The notes under the pieces were generated by a model. It had not been told where the DNA came from. It saw nothing but the letters and a program-made list of their open reading frames with translations, and did no database searches. A stretch of 40,652 bases of DNA. It comes from Nemertoderma westbladi (taxonomy: Eukaryota > Xenacoelomorpha > Nemertodermatida > Nemertodermatidae). The DNA is taken from contig JAUCBJ010002849.1 of NCBI GenBank assembly GCA_032718475.1, positions 1 to 40,652 on the forward strand, read 5' to 3'. A program made the translations under genes and the position numbers. Numbering within the stretch: position 1 is the stretch's first letter; each line of letters starts with the position of its first letter. Positions 9,231 to 20,618 of the stretch are shown here, piece by piece.

Positions 9231-12200
9231 TGGAAGAAACTTTTATAGTGAGGGAAAGTAAGACTTTCTGTTACCAAATTAGTGGAAGAAACTTTTATAG
9301 TGAGGGAAAGTAGGACTTTCTGTTACTAAATTAGTGGAAGAAACTTTTATAGTGAGGGAAAGTAGGACTTTCTGTTACAAAATTAGTGGAAGAAACTTTT
9401 ATAGTGAGGGAAAGTAGGACTTTCTGTTGCCAAATTAGTGGAAGAAACTTTTATAGCGAGGGAAAGTAGGACTTTCTGTTACTAAATTAGTGGAAGAAAC
9501 TTTTATAGCGAGGAAAAGTAGGACTTTCTGTTGCCAAATTAATGGAAGAAACTTTTATAGTGAGGGAAAGTAGGACTTTCTGTTACCAAATTAGTGGAAG
9601 AAACTTTTATAGTGAGGGAAAGTGGGACTTTCTGTTACCAAATTAGTGGAAGAAACTTTTATAGTGAGGGAAAGTAGGACTTTCTGTTACCAAATTAGTG
9701 GAAGAAACTTTTATAGTGAGGGAAAGTAGGACTTTCTGTTACCAAATTAGTGGAAGAAACTTTTATAGTGAGGGAAAGTAGGACTTTCCGTTACCAAATT
9801 AGTGGAAGAAACTTTTATAGTGAGGGAAAGTAGGACTTTCTGTTACCAAATTAGTGGAAGAAACTTTTATAGTGAGGGAAAGTAGGACTTTCCGTTACCA
9901 AATTAGTGGAAGAAACTTTTATAGTGAGGGAAAGTGGGACTTTCTGTTGCCAAATTAATGGAAGAAACTTTTATAGTGAGGGAAAGTAGGACTTTCTGTT
10001 ACAAAATTAGTGGAAGAAACTTTTATAGTGAGGGAAAGTGGGACTTTCTGTTACAAAATTAGTGGAAGAAACTTTTATAGTGAGGGAAAGTAGGACTTTC
10101 TGTTACCAAATTAGTGGAAGAAACTTTTATAGTGAGGGAAAGTAGGACTTTCTGTTGCCAAATTAGTGGAAGAAACTTTTTTAGTGAGGGAAAGTAGGAC
10201 TTTCCGTTACCAAATTAGTGGAAGAAACTTTTATAGTGAGGGAAAGTGGGACTTTCTGTTGCCAAATTAATGGAAGAAACTTTTATAGTGAGGGAAAGTA
10301 GGACTTTCTGTTACAAAATTAGTGGAAGAAACTTTTATAGTGAGGGAAAGTGGGACTTTCTGTTACCAAATTAGTGGAAGAAACTTTTATAGCGAGGGAA
10401 AGTGGGACTTTCTGTTACCAAATTAGTGGAAGAAACTTTTATAGTGAGGGAAAGTGGGACTTTCTGTTGCCAAATTAATGGAAGAAACTTTTATAGTGAG
10501 GGAAAGTAGGACTTTCTGTTACAAAATTAGTGGAAGAAACTTTTATAGTGAGGGAAAGTAGGACTTTCCGTTACCAAATTAGTGGAAGAAACTTTTATAG
10601 TGAGGGAAAGTGGGACTTTCTGTTGCCAAATTAATGGAAGAAACTTTTATAGTGAGGGAAAGTAGGACTTTCTGTTACAAAATTAGTGGAAGAAACTTTT
10701 ATAGTGAGGGAAAGTGGGACTTTCTGTTACCAAATTAGTGGAAGAAACTTTTATAGCGAGGGAAAGTGGGACTTTCTGTTACCAAATTAGTGGAAGAAAC
10801 TTTTATAGTGAGGGAAAGTGGGACTTTCTGTTGCCAAATTAGTGGAAGAAACTTTTATAGTGAGGGAAAGTAGGACTTTCTGTTACCAAATTAGTGGAAG
10901 AAACTTTTATAGTGAGGGAAAGTAGGACTTTCTGTTGCCAAATTAATGGAAGAAACTTTTATAGTGAGGGAAAGTAAGTAGGACTTTCTGTTACCAAATT
11001 AGTGGAAGAAACTTTTATAGTGAGGGAAAGTAGGACTTTCTGTTACAAAATTAGTGGAAGAAACTTTTATAGTGAGGGAAAGTGGGACTTTCTGTTACCA
11101 AATTAGTGGAAGAAACTTTTATAGTGAGGGAAAGTAGGACTTTCTGTTACAAAATTAGTGGAAGAAACTTTTATAGTGAGGGAAAGTGGGACTTTCTGTT
11201 ACCAAATTAGTGGAAGAAACTTTTATAGCGAGGGAAAGTGGGACTTTCTGTTACCAAATTAGTGGAAGAAACTTTTATAGCGAGGGAAAGTGGGACTTTC
11301 TGTTACCAAATTAGTGGAAGAAACTTTTATAGTGAGGGAAAGTGGGACTTTCTGTTGCCAAATTAATGGAAGAAACTTTTATAGTGAGGGAAAGTAGGAC
11401 TTTCTGTTACAAAATTAGTGGAAGAAACTTTTATAGTGAGGGAAAGTAGGACTTTCCGTTACCAAATTAGTGGAAGAAACTTTTATAGTGAGGGAAAGTG
11501 GGACTTTCTGTTGCCAAATTAATGGAAGAAACTTTTATAGTGAGGGAAAGTAGGACTTTCTGTTACAAAATTAGTGGAAGAAACTTTTATAGTGAGGGAA
11601 AGTGGGACTTTCTGTTACCAAATTAGTGGAAGAAACTTTTATAGCGAGGGAAAGTGGGACTTTCTGTTACCAAATTAGTGGAAGAAACTTTTATAGTGAG
11701 GGAAAGTGGGACTTTCTGTTGCCAAATTAATGGAAGAAACTTTTATAGTGAGGGAAAGTAGGACTTTCTGTTACCAAATTAGTGGAAGAAACTTTTATAG
11801 TGAGGGAAAGTAGGACTTTCTGTTACCAAATTAGTGGAAGAAACTTTTATAGCGAGGGAAAGTAGGACTTTCTGTTACCAAATTAGTGGAAGAAACTTTT
11901 ATAGTGAGGGAAAGTAGGACTTTCTGTTACCAAATTAGTGGAAGAAACTTTTATAGTGAGGGAAAGTAGGACTTTCTGTTACCAAATTAGTGGAAGAAAC
12001 TTTTATAGTGAGGGAAAGTAGGACTTTCTGTTACCAAATTAGTGGAAGAAACTTTTATAGTGAGGGAAAGTAGGACTTTCTGTTACCAAATTAGTGGAAG
12101 AAACTTTTATAGTGAGGGAAAGTAGGACTTTCTGTTACCAAATTAGTGGAAGAAACTTTTATAGTGAGGGAAAGTAGGACTTTCTGTTACCAAATTAGTG

Positions 12201-15200
12201 GAAGAAACTTTTATAGCGAGGGAAAGTAGGACTTTCTGTTACCAAATTAGTGGAAGAAACTTTTATAGTGAGGGAAAGTAGGACTTTATGTTACCAAATT
12301 AATGGAAGAAACTATTATAGTGAGGGAAAGTAGGACTTTCTGTTACCAAATTAATGGAAGAAACTTTTATAGCGAGGGAAAGTAGGACTTTCTGTTACCA
12401 AATTAGTGGAAGAAACTTTTATAGTGAGGGAAAGTGGGACTTTCTGTTACCAAATTAATGGAAGAAACTTTTATAGTGAGGGAAAGTAGGACTTTCTGTT
12501 ACCAAATTAATGGAAGAAACTTTTATAGTGAGGGAAAGTAGGACTTTCTGTTACCAAATTAGTGGAAGAAACTTTTATAGTGAGGGAAAGTAGGACTTTC
12601 TGTTACCAAATTAATGGAAGAAACTTTTATAGTGAGGGAAAGTAGGACTTTCTGTTACCAAATTAGTGGAAGAAACTTTTATAGTGAGGGAAAGTGGGAC
12701 TTTCTGTTGCCAAATTAATGGAAGAAACTTTTATAGTGAGGGAAAGTAAGACTTTCTGTTCCCAAATTAGTGGAAGAAACTTTTATAGCGAGGGAAAGTA
12801 GGACTTTCTGTTACCAAATCAGTGGAAGAAACTTTTATAGCGAGGGAAAGTAGGACTTTCTGTTACCAAATTAGTGGAAGAAACTTTTATAGCGAGGGAA
12901 AGTAGGACTTTCTGTTACCAAATTAGTGGAAGAAACTTTTATAGTGAGGGAAAGTAAGACTTTCTGTTACCAAATTAGTGGAAGAAACTTTTATAGTGAG
13001 GGAAAGTAGGACTTTCTGTTGCCAAATTAGTGGAAGAAACTTTTATAGCGAGGGAAAGTAGGACTTTCTGTTACCAAATTAATGGAAGAAACTTTTATAG
13101 TGAGGGAAAGTAGGACTTTCTGTTACCAAATTAATGGAAGAAACTTTTATAGTGAGGGAAAGTGGGACTTTCTGTTGCCAAATTAATGGAAGAAACTTTT
13201 ATAGTGAGGGAAAGTAAGACTTTCTGTTACCAAATTAGTGGAAGAAACTTTTATAGTGAGGGAAAGTAGGACTTTCTGTTGCCAAATTAGTGGAAGAAAC
13301 TTTTATAGCGAGGGAAAGTAGGACTTTCTGTTACCAAATTAATGGAAGAAACTTTTATAGTGAGGGAAAGTAGGACTTTCTGTTACCAAATTAATGGAAG
13401 AAACTTTTATAGTGAGGGAAAGTAGGACTTTCTGTTACCAAATTAGTGGAAGAAACTTTTATAGCGAGGGAAAGTAGGACTTTCTGTTACCAAATTAGTG
13501 GAAGAAACTTTTATAGCGAGGGAAAGTAGGACTTTCTGTTACCAAATTAGTGGAAGAAACTTTTATAGTGAGGGAAAGTAGGACTTTCTGTCACCAAATT
13601 AGTGGAAGAAACTTTTATAGTAAGGGAAAGTAGGACTTTCCGTTACCAAATTAGTGGAAGAAACTATTATAGTGAGGGAAAGTAAGACTTTATGTTACCA
13701 AATTAGTGGAAGAAACTTTTATAGTGAGGGAAAGTAGGACTTTCTGTTACCAAATTAGTGGAAGAAACTTTTATAGTGAGGGAAAGTAAGACTTTCTGTT
13801 GCCAAATTAGTGGAAGAAACTTTTATAGTGAGGGAAAGTAGGACTTTCTGTTACTAAATTAGTGGAAGAAACTTTTATAGTGAGGAAAAGTAGGACTTTC
13901 TGTTACCAAATTAGTGGAAGAAACTTTTATAGTGAGGGAAAGTAAGACTTTCTGTTGCCAAATTAGTGGAAGAAACTTTTATAGTGAGGGAAAGTAGGAC
14001 TTTCTGTTACTAAATTAGTGGAAGAAACTTTTATAGTGAGGAAAAGTAGGACTTTCTGTTACAAAATTAGTGGAAGAAACTTTTATAGCGAGGGAAAGTA
14101 GGACTTTCTGTTACCAAATTAATGGAAGAAACTTTTATAGTGAGGGAAAGTAGGACTTTCTGTTACCAAATTAGTGGAAGAAACTTTTATAGCGAGGGAA
14201 AGTAGGACTTTCTGTTACCAAATTAGTGGAAGAAACTTTTATAGTGAGGGAAAGTAGGACTTTCTGTTACTAAATTAGTGGAAGAAACTTTTATAGTGAG
14301 GAAAAGTAGGACTTTCTGTTACAAAATTAGTGGAAGAAACTTTTATAGTGAGGGAAAGTAGGACTTTCTGTTACCAAATTAGTGGAAGAAACTTTTATAG
14401 TGAGGGAAAGTAAGACTTTCTGTTGCCAAATTAGTGGAAGAAACTTTTATAGCGAGGGAAAGTAGGACTTTCTGTTACCAAATTAGTGGAAGAAACTTTT
14501 ATAGTGAGGGAAAGTGGGACTTTCTGTTGCCAAATTAATGGAAGAAACTTTTATAGTGAGGGAAAGTAAGACTTTCTGTTACCAAATTAGTGGAAGAAAC
14601 TTTTATAGTGAGGGAAAGTAGGACTTTCTGTTGCCAAATTAGTGGAAGAAACTTTTATAGCGAGGGAAAGTAGGACTTTCTGTTACCAAATTAGTGGAAG
14701 AAACTTTTATAGCGAGGGAAAGTAGGACTTTCTGTTACCAAATTAGTGGAAGAAACTTTTATAGCGAGGGAAAGTAGGACTTTCTGTTACCAAATTAGTG
14801 GAAGAAACTTTTATAGTGAGGGAAAGTAGGACTTTCTGTCACCAAATTAGTGGAAGAAACTTTTATAGTAAGGGAAAGTAGGACTTTCCGTTACCAAATT
14901 AGTGGAAGAAACTATTATAGTGAGGGAAAGTAAGACTTTATGTTACCAAATTAGTGGAAGAAACTTTTATAGCGAGGGAAAGTAGGACTTTCTGTTACCA
15001 AATTAATGGAAGAAACTTTTATAGTGAGGGAAAGTAGGACTTTCTGTTACCAAATTAGTGGAAGAAACTTTTATAGTGAGGGAAAGTAGGACTTTCTGTT
15101 ACTAAATTAGTGGAAGAAACTTTTATAGTGAGGAAAAGTAGGACTTTCTGTTACAAAATTAGTGGAAGAAACTTTTATAGTGAGGGAAAGTAGGACTTTC

Positions 15201-16965
15201 TGTTACAAAATTAATGGAAGAAACTTTTATAGTGAGGGAAAGTAGGACTTTCTGTTACCAAATTAGTGGAAGAAACTTTTATAGTGAGGGAAAGTAAGAC
15301 TTTCTGTTGCCAAATTAGTGGAAGAAACTTTTATAGCGAGGGAAAGTAGGACTTTCTGTTACCAAATTAGTGGAAGAAACTTTTATAGTGAGGGAAAGTA
15401 GGACTTTCTGTTACCAAATTAGTGGAAGAAACTTTTATAGCGAGGGAAAGTAGGACTTTCTGTTACCAAATTAGTGGAAGAAACTTTTATAGTGAGGGAA
15501 AGTAGGACTTTCTGTTACCAAATTAGTGGAAGAAACTTTTATAGTGAGGGAAAGTAGGACTTTCTGTCACCAAATTAGTGGAAGAAACTTTTATAGTAAG
15601 GGAAAGTAGGACTTTCTGTTACCAAATTAGTGGAAGAAACTATTATAGTGAGGGAAAGTAAGACTTTATGTTACCAAATTAGTGGAAGAAACTTTTATAG
15701 CGAGGGAAAGTAAGACTTTATGTTACCAAATTAGTGGAAGAAACTATTATAGCGAGGGAAAGTAGGACTTTCTGTTACCAAATTAGTGGAAGAAACTTTT
15801 ATAGTGAGGGAAAGTAGGACTTTCTGTTACCAAATTAGTGGAAGAAACTTTTATAGCGAGGGAAAGTAGGACTTTCTGTTACCAAATTAATGGAAGAAAC
15901 TTTTATAGTGAGGGAAAGTAGGACTTTCTGTTACCAAATTAGTGGAAGAAACTTTTATAGCGAGGGAAAGTAGGACTTTCTGTTACCAAATTAATGGAAG
16001 AAACTTTTATAGTAAGGGAAAGTAGGACTTTCCGTTACCAAATTAATGGAAGAAACTTTTATAGTAAGGGAAAGTAGGACTTTCTGTTACCAAATTAGTG
16101 GAAGAAACTTTTATAGCGAGGGAAAGTAGGACTTTCTGTTACCAAATTAGTGGAAGAAACTTTTATAGTGAGGGAAAGTAGGACTTTCTGTCACCAAATT
16201 AGTGGAAGAAACTTTTATAGCGAGGGAAAGTAGGACTTTCTGTTACCAAATTAATGGAAGAAACTTTTATAGTAAGGGAAAGTAGGACTTTCTGTTACCA
16301 AATTAGTGGAAGAAACTTTTATAGCGAGGGAAAGTAGGACTTTCTGTTACCAAATTAATGGAAGAAACTTTTATAGTAAGGGAAAGTAGGACTTTCTGTT
16401 ACCAAATTAGTGGAAGAAACTATTATAGTGAGGGAAAGTAAGACTTTATGTTACCAAATTAGTGGAAGAAACTATTATAGTGAGGGAAAGTAAGACTTTA
16501 TGTTACCAAATTAATGGAAGAAACTTTTATAGCGAGGGAAAGTAGGACTTTCTGTTACCAAATTAGTGGAAGAAACTTTTATAGTGAGGGAAAGTAGGAC
16601 TTTCTGTCACCAAATTAGTGGAAGAAACTTTTATAGCGAGGGAAAGTAGGACTTTCTGTTACCAAATTAATGGAAGAAACTTTTATAGTAAGGGAAAGTA
16701 GGACTTTCTGTTACCAAATTAGTGGAAGAAACTTTTATAGCGAGGGAAAGTAGGACTTTCTGTTACCAAATTAATGGAAGAAACTTTTATAGTAAGGGAA
16801 AGTAGGACTTTCCGTTACCAAATTAGTGGAAGAAACTATTATAGTGAGGGAAAGTAAGACTTTATGTTACCAAATTAGTGGAAGAAACTTTTATAGCGAG
16901 GGAAAGTAGGACTTTCTGTTACCAAATTAGTGGAAGAAACTTTTATAGTGAGGGAAAGTGGGACT
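9231..16965. repeat. 52-bp satellite array, about 149 copies
   Basis: The unit reads TGGAAGAAACTTTTATAG, then TGAGGGAAAGTAGGACTTTC, then TGTTACCAAATTAG. Spacing of the same unit point from 9282 to 16930 is 7648 bp, which is 147 x 52 plus 4. The single length change I see is a 4-bp duplication (AAGTAAGT) at about 10973-10980. Variation is by substitution at a few sites: TAGTG/TAGCG/TAGTA, GTAGG/GTGGG/GTAAG, CTG/CCG/ATG, TTACC/TTGCC/TTACA/TTACT, AGTGG/AATGG and CTTTTATAG/CTATTATAG. Each unit has a small inverted repeat, GAAAGT-AGG-ACTTTC. There is no open frame of length in any phase. Sets of neighbouring variants recur as higher-order blocks. Confidence 0.97.
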
Positions 16966-17361
16966 AACCGAAACAATATAATGTGAGACTAAAAGAAAAG
17001 GATAGCAGTCCGAGAAACAGAGCCAGTAAGTGTTGGGTTGTTTACTAACCGAAACAATATAATGTGAGAGTTAAAGAAAAGAATAGCAGTCCGAGAAACA
17101 GAGCCAGTAAGTGTTGGGTTGTTTACTAACCGAAACAATATAATGTGAGAGTTAAAGAAAAGGATAGCAGTCCGAGAAACAGAGCCAGTAAGTGTTGGGT
17201 TGTTTACTAACCGAAACAATATAATGTGAGAGTTAAAGAAAAGGATATCAGTCCGAGAAACAGAGCCAGTAAGTGTTGGGTTGTTTACTAACCGAAACAA
17301 TATAATGTGAGATTAAAAGAAAAGGATAGCAGTCCGAGAAACAGAGCCAGTAAGTGTTGGG
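16966..17361. repeat. 81-bp tandem repeat, about 4.9 copies
   Basis: The unit begins AACCGAAACAATATAATGTG and includes AGTCCGAGAAACAGAGCC and AGTAAGTGTTGGGTTG. Starts at 16966, 17047, 17128, 17209 and 17290 are exactly 81 bp apart. Because 81 is a multiple of three, a minus-strand frame stays open through the array as a 27-residue repeat; I regard this as a by-product. The array abuts the 52-bp satellite with only the shared bases ACT at the junction. Confidence 0.95.
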
Positions 17362-17388
17362 TTTGTAAGTATTTGTAAGTAAGTATTT

Positions 17389-19110
17389 GGCTGAATCCCA
17401 GCCGATCGCCTCAATGGTTGGAAAGCCCACTTTGAAAAGCTCCTCAATAATGACAGGGTATTGCCTGATAACTTTATAGAAGTAAAAGTGTCTGAGTCTG
17501 TACTCCCAGATATTCCCATTGGCGATATCTCCTTTGCAGAAGTGAATGCTGCTGCAAAGAGCATTAAGACCAATCGTGCCAGTGGAGTAGATGGTGTTCC
17601 CCCTGAGGTCTTTAAAATACCTGAGTGTTTAAAGCTCATCTATCCCATCATAGTAGACATGTACCGTACAACAAGAGTCCCACAAGAAATGAAAACAAAT
17701 AAGTTGGTGCCAGTTCCCAAGAAAGGCAACCTAACACTCTATGGTTCTTTTCGGGGAATCTCATTGATCTCGATTGCTGCAAAACTATATAATAGAATTC
17801 TATTAAATCGAATCAGGGATCCCATTGAGAGACTGCTACGTGGAAATCAGAATGGGTTCCGTAAAGGTCGTGGGACCATGGAGCCCATTTTGGCACTTAG
17901 AAGGATAATTGAAGAGTTATCAAAAAAGAAAGACAGGCATCTGGCTGTTATCTTTGTTGACTTCTTCAAGGCCTTTGATTCAGTCTCTCGCTCACGTATG
18001 TTCAGCATACTTTCATTATATGGGATTCCTGATGAAATTATTGCAGCAATCAGATCAGTATACGATGGTTCAACAACATTTGTGTCTACTGTTGACGGTG
18101 ACACAGAACCATTTGAAGTGTTATGGGGCGTCCTCCAAGGAGACACACTTGCACCATTCTTGTTCATTATTGTGGTTGACTATGTTCTACGCATGTCCTT
18201 AGATCATCATAATGATGATGGGGTGATGATAACTCCACCTACTGGCTCCAGAAGTCGAGGAAATCCTGCCAAGTACCTAACTGATCTAGACTTTGCTGAT
18301 GACTTAGGAGTACTCTCAGAATCATTAGAGGGAGCCCAGCGGCTCCTCAGCTCATTAGAACATGCTGCTTCTAGTGTTGGTCTTTTTATTAATTCCAGAA
18401 AGACCAAAATTCTGACAGTTAACTTTGAAAGTCCTCAGCAAGTCTCTGATCGGATGAGCATAAGCTCAAAGGATGGTATGCTTGAGCATGTGGACAACTT
18501 CTGTTACCTGGGATCATGGATCCGGAAGTCAGGTGAGGACCTTCGAATACGTAAGGGAAAGGCATGGGCAGCCTTGAATAGGCTTTCCAGGATTTGGAAG
18601 TCACCTAGAATTAATCGGAAACTTAAGGTCCGATTATTTAGAGCAGCAGTAGTTCCAGTACTCCTCTACGGGAGTCCATGCTGGGCTCTAACTGCTGAGG
18701 ACACCAAATCTCTGGATGGCACATTCACAAGAATGCTACGCCGGGTACATTGTGTCAAGTACAATGCACACATCTCCAACCAGACACTATATAACATTGG
18801 AGGTGTCTCATTGGTTCCCCCAAGCTTGACACTAGAACAAAATCGGCTCCGCTTTGCAGGACATTGCTTTCGCCGTGAGGACCAGCCAGTGCATAATCTT
18901 GTACTTTGGCAGCCTCATGGAGTGAATAAGCATGGTGGACAACCCATGACTTTCTTGAGACGCATCTTAAAGGACACTGGCCTTGAAGATGCGGATGATC
19001 TAGCAAATGTCATGGGTGATAGGGAGTTGTGGCGGTGCGATTTTGTCGATAAGCCGGCACAGCATTCTTAAAAATGCAGCTGCAATGCAGCATGCCGATC
19101 CTAGTAGTAG
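17389..19110 (+). mobile_element. LINE family 1 copy C, 5'-truncated
   Basis: Starts abruptly within the endonuclease-RT linker (GGCTGAATC, matching about 23191 of the full copy) and ends with the 3' UTR and three TAG units at 19102-19110. The left neighbour is the tail of the 81-bp array; the right neighbour is the transporter coding sequence. I find no convincing target duplication at its ends, so the original insertion may have been rearranged with the satellite. Confidence 0.9.
17461..19071 (+). CDS. Reverse transcriptase of LINE family 1 copy C (N-truncated, open)
   Basis: An uninterrupted 536-codon frame from an internal Met to the natural TAA. It contains the whole RT: TNRASGVDGVPPEVFK near residue 38, PVPKKGNLTLYGSFRGISLI, NQNGFRKGRGTMEP, VDFFKAFDSVSRSR (catalytic Asp), GVLQGDTLAPFLF and DFADDLGVLSES (catalytic Asp pair near residue 280). 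The C-terminal region follows (YLGSWIRKSGEDLRIR, LRFAGHCFRREDQPVHN). It is the best-preserved RT here and differs from copy D at about nine residues over the shared 509. It keeps 7 bp (TGGCGAT region at about 17520) that copy D has lost, so it shows the ancestral single-frame link between endonuclease and RT. With no endonuclease it is not autonomous. Confidence 0.9.
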   Translation: MPDNFIEVKVSESVLPDIPIGDISFAEVNAAAKSIKTNRASGVDGVPPEVFKIPECLKLIYPIIVDMYRTTRVPQEMKTNKLVPVPKKGNLTLYGSFRGISLISIAAKLYNRILLNRIRDPIERLLRGNQNGFRKGRGTMEPILALRRIIEELSKKKDRHLAVIFVDFFKAFDSVSRSRMFSILSLYGIPDEIIAAIRSVYDGSTTFVSTVDGDTEPFEVLWGVLQGDTLAPFLFIIVVDYVLRMSLDHHNDDGVMITPPTGSRSRGNPAKYLTDLDFADDLGVLSESLEGAQRLLSSLEHAASSVGLFINSRKTKILTVNFESPQQVSDRMSISSKDGMLEHVDNFCYLGSWIRKSGEDLRIRKGKAWAALNRLSRIWKSPRINRKLKVRLFRAAVVPVLLYGSPCWALTAEDTKSLDGTFTRMLRRVHCVKYNAHISNQTLYNIGGVSLVPPSLTLEQNRLRFAGHCFRREDQPVHNLVLWQPHGVNKHGGQPMTFLRRILKDTGLEDADDLANVMGDRELWRCDFVDKPAQHS

Positions 19111-20291
19111 GTTGGTGTCAGAATCTACTGGAAACATTCTTCCCAATTGTTGTAGAAGAGCGTGGTTGGTCGAAGACTCTTATTGGTGCATTATTGGCAA
19201 TGTTTGCTTTGGTCAGACTTATAATATACATTAGTTGCCCCCATTCTATCAACAATTGGGGAATTCGTATCTCTTTGGGTCTATTTGGCATTATTGGGGC
19301 AGTTTCACAGTTGGCATTCGGGTTTGTAGAATACATTCCAAAAGACAACGATGGATTATATATATTTGCTTGTTTTTCTCTGCGCACCTTAGAAGCAGTT
19401 GGACTCAACATCAGTTATATGTATTCATACAGTCTATTGATGGAGTTGTGGCCTGAACAAAGAACTTTATTAGCCAGTTTAGCTATTGTTTGTGGCACTG
19501 TGGGAGTTATGGTTTCACCAGTTTTTGGTTCAACCATTTTTGTTTCATTGGGATTTGAGTTCCCATTTATAATATCGGGTTTGATGTTTCTTATTATTCT
19601 CCTTTACTGCTGGTTTGAGTCGCCACGTTATATTTACGACAGATCTGAATCGAAAGATAGACCAACTTATATTGGGCTTCTGAGAAATCCTGCTATTTCA
19701 CTTATATTTATTTTGAATATATATTCCAGACTATTGTCATCCTTCACCTTTGCAAACTATGCTGCCTACATTCACCACAACTACAATGTCAACCAGTACA
19801 ATATTGGTCGTATTTATATGATATTTCCAGGTCTTTATGCTTTTACTGGTCTAATAATGTCCTTAATGATGAATAAATTGAAGACCATCATACCAACTGT
19901 ATTTGGTGCAATGTTACTAGCAGTGTCAATGCAACTAATTGGTCCTACAGAGCTATTGGGTTTATCTCATGTTCTCTCCATCTCTGTCACTGGATGTGCT
20001 CTCCTTGGATTCGGTAATGGACTAAACGAAACACCTGGGGTGGAAACACAAACACAACTAACGATTAATATTTGTGGTTATAACGATAATGTTGATACCA
20101 GATCACTTCTCCAACAAATGTTTAGAATTGCACAATCTATTGGTGCTATTACAGGTCCTGTTCTTGGTGGATTCTTCAATGATTATTTTGGTATGGAAGT
20201 TGCTTCCTCGCTTCTCAGTTTGTTTGGGTTACCATTTATATTCGGTCTGATTGCAGTGTTCGCTTTTAGATGTCAGGTTAGTGAGATGTGA
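19074..20291 (+). CDS. SLC18B1-like MFS transporter, 5'-truncated, fused to LINE tail
   Basis: Open frame of 405 codons. Residues 1-12 are translated from the LINE 3' UTR and TAG tail; from residue 13 (GWCQNLLETFFPIVVEERGW) it is a major facilitator protein. The best family match is SLC18B1, the vesicular polyamine-type transporters: a FFP motif at the end of helix 1, then about eleven further hydrophobic segments near 36-55, 65-86, 92-117, 130-154, 157-180, 205-228, 243-266, 271-290, 300-320, 350-372 and 378-400. Helix 10-11 signatures are GCALLGFGNGLNE and RIAQSIGAITGPVLGGFF. The N-terminus and the first half of helix 1 are missing. No intron interrupts the 390 transporter codons, so it may be a large exon, a retrocopy or a decaying gene. 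CAG/GTTAGT at 20274-20282 could be a splice donor just before the TGA. Substrate is unknown. Confidence 0.78.
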   Translation: MQLQCSMPILVVGWCQNLLETFFPIVVEERGWSKTLIGALLAMFALVRLIIYISCPHSINNWGIRISLGLFGIIGAVSQLAFGFVEYIPKDNDGLYIFACFSLRTLEAVGLNISYMYSYSLLMELWPEQRTLLASLAIVCGTVGVMVSPVFGSTIFVSLGFEFPFIISGLMFLIILLYCWFESPRYIYDRSESKDRPTYIGLLRNPAISLIFILNIYSRLLSSFTFANYAAYIHHNYNVNQYNIGRIYMIFPGLYAFTGLIMSLMMNKLKTIIPTVFGAMLLAVSMQLIGPTELLGLSHVLSISVTGCALLGFGNGLNETPGVETQTQLTINICGYNDNVDTRSLLQQMFRIAQSIGAITGPVLGGFFNDYFGMEVASSLLSLFGLPFIFGLIAVFAFRCQVSEM

Positions 20292-20544
20292 TATTGAGAA
20301 GTAGATACATCCACTGTGAATGAAGCATTTTGGCAATCCATACTTTGTTGTCAGTCTAGATGTTTGTGGTAATGGTATTTTGTGAATTTATTTTAGTTTT
20401 GTGTTTAAATATTACATACCGATAATGCTGTAGGGGAATTGAATTGGAGTTAATGGTATTAATGGTACATGTAGACAAGTACTAACAATAATAACACTAT
20501 TGGCATGTTTGACAATTTATAGAATAACATAGCCCAGTTTAGTA
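20292..20544. other. 3' flank of the transporter
   Basis: AT-rich; no canonical AATAAA close to the stop and no other gene seen. Confidence 0.5.
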
Positions 20545-20618
20545 ATGTGCAGGTGCTTTTATGGTGGGTGATTTAAATGCAAAAACTGCTACATTACCTG
20601 ATTACATAGTAAATATGC
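20545..20618 (+). pseudogene. Tiny LINE endonuclease fragment
   Basis: About 24 codons read CAGAFMVGDLNAKTATLPDY and then IVNMP. The G-D-L/F-N-A-x-T followed by x-P-D-Y-I pattern is the metal-binding block of a LINE AP-endonuclease, distinct from families 1 and 2 (AGDLNAQIG and LGDFNASLH). It is cut off on the right by the start of the Penelope-like element. Too short to place in a clade. Confidence 0.5.

Noticed and set aside
9231-16965. CRISPR-like array
   Set aside because: There are no unique spacers: the whole 52-bp unit is repeated, and the surroundings are eukaryotic.
16989-17300. Minus-strand 103-codon frame with a 27-residue repeat
   Set aside because: It follows from an 81-bp period being divisible by three; no start context, no known domain, bounded by satellite and LINE.
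17847-18167. Conserved antisense frame of about 106 codons seen in all good family 1 copies (also 6385-6705 and 23645-23965)
   Set aside because: It is the shadow of a strongly conserved RT segment on the opposite strand; conservation is explained by the RT.
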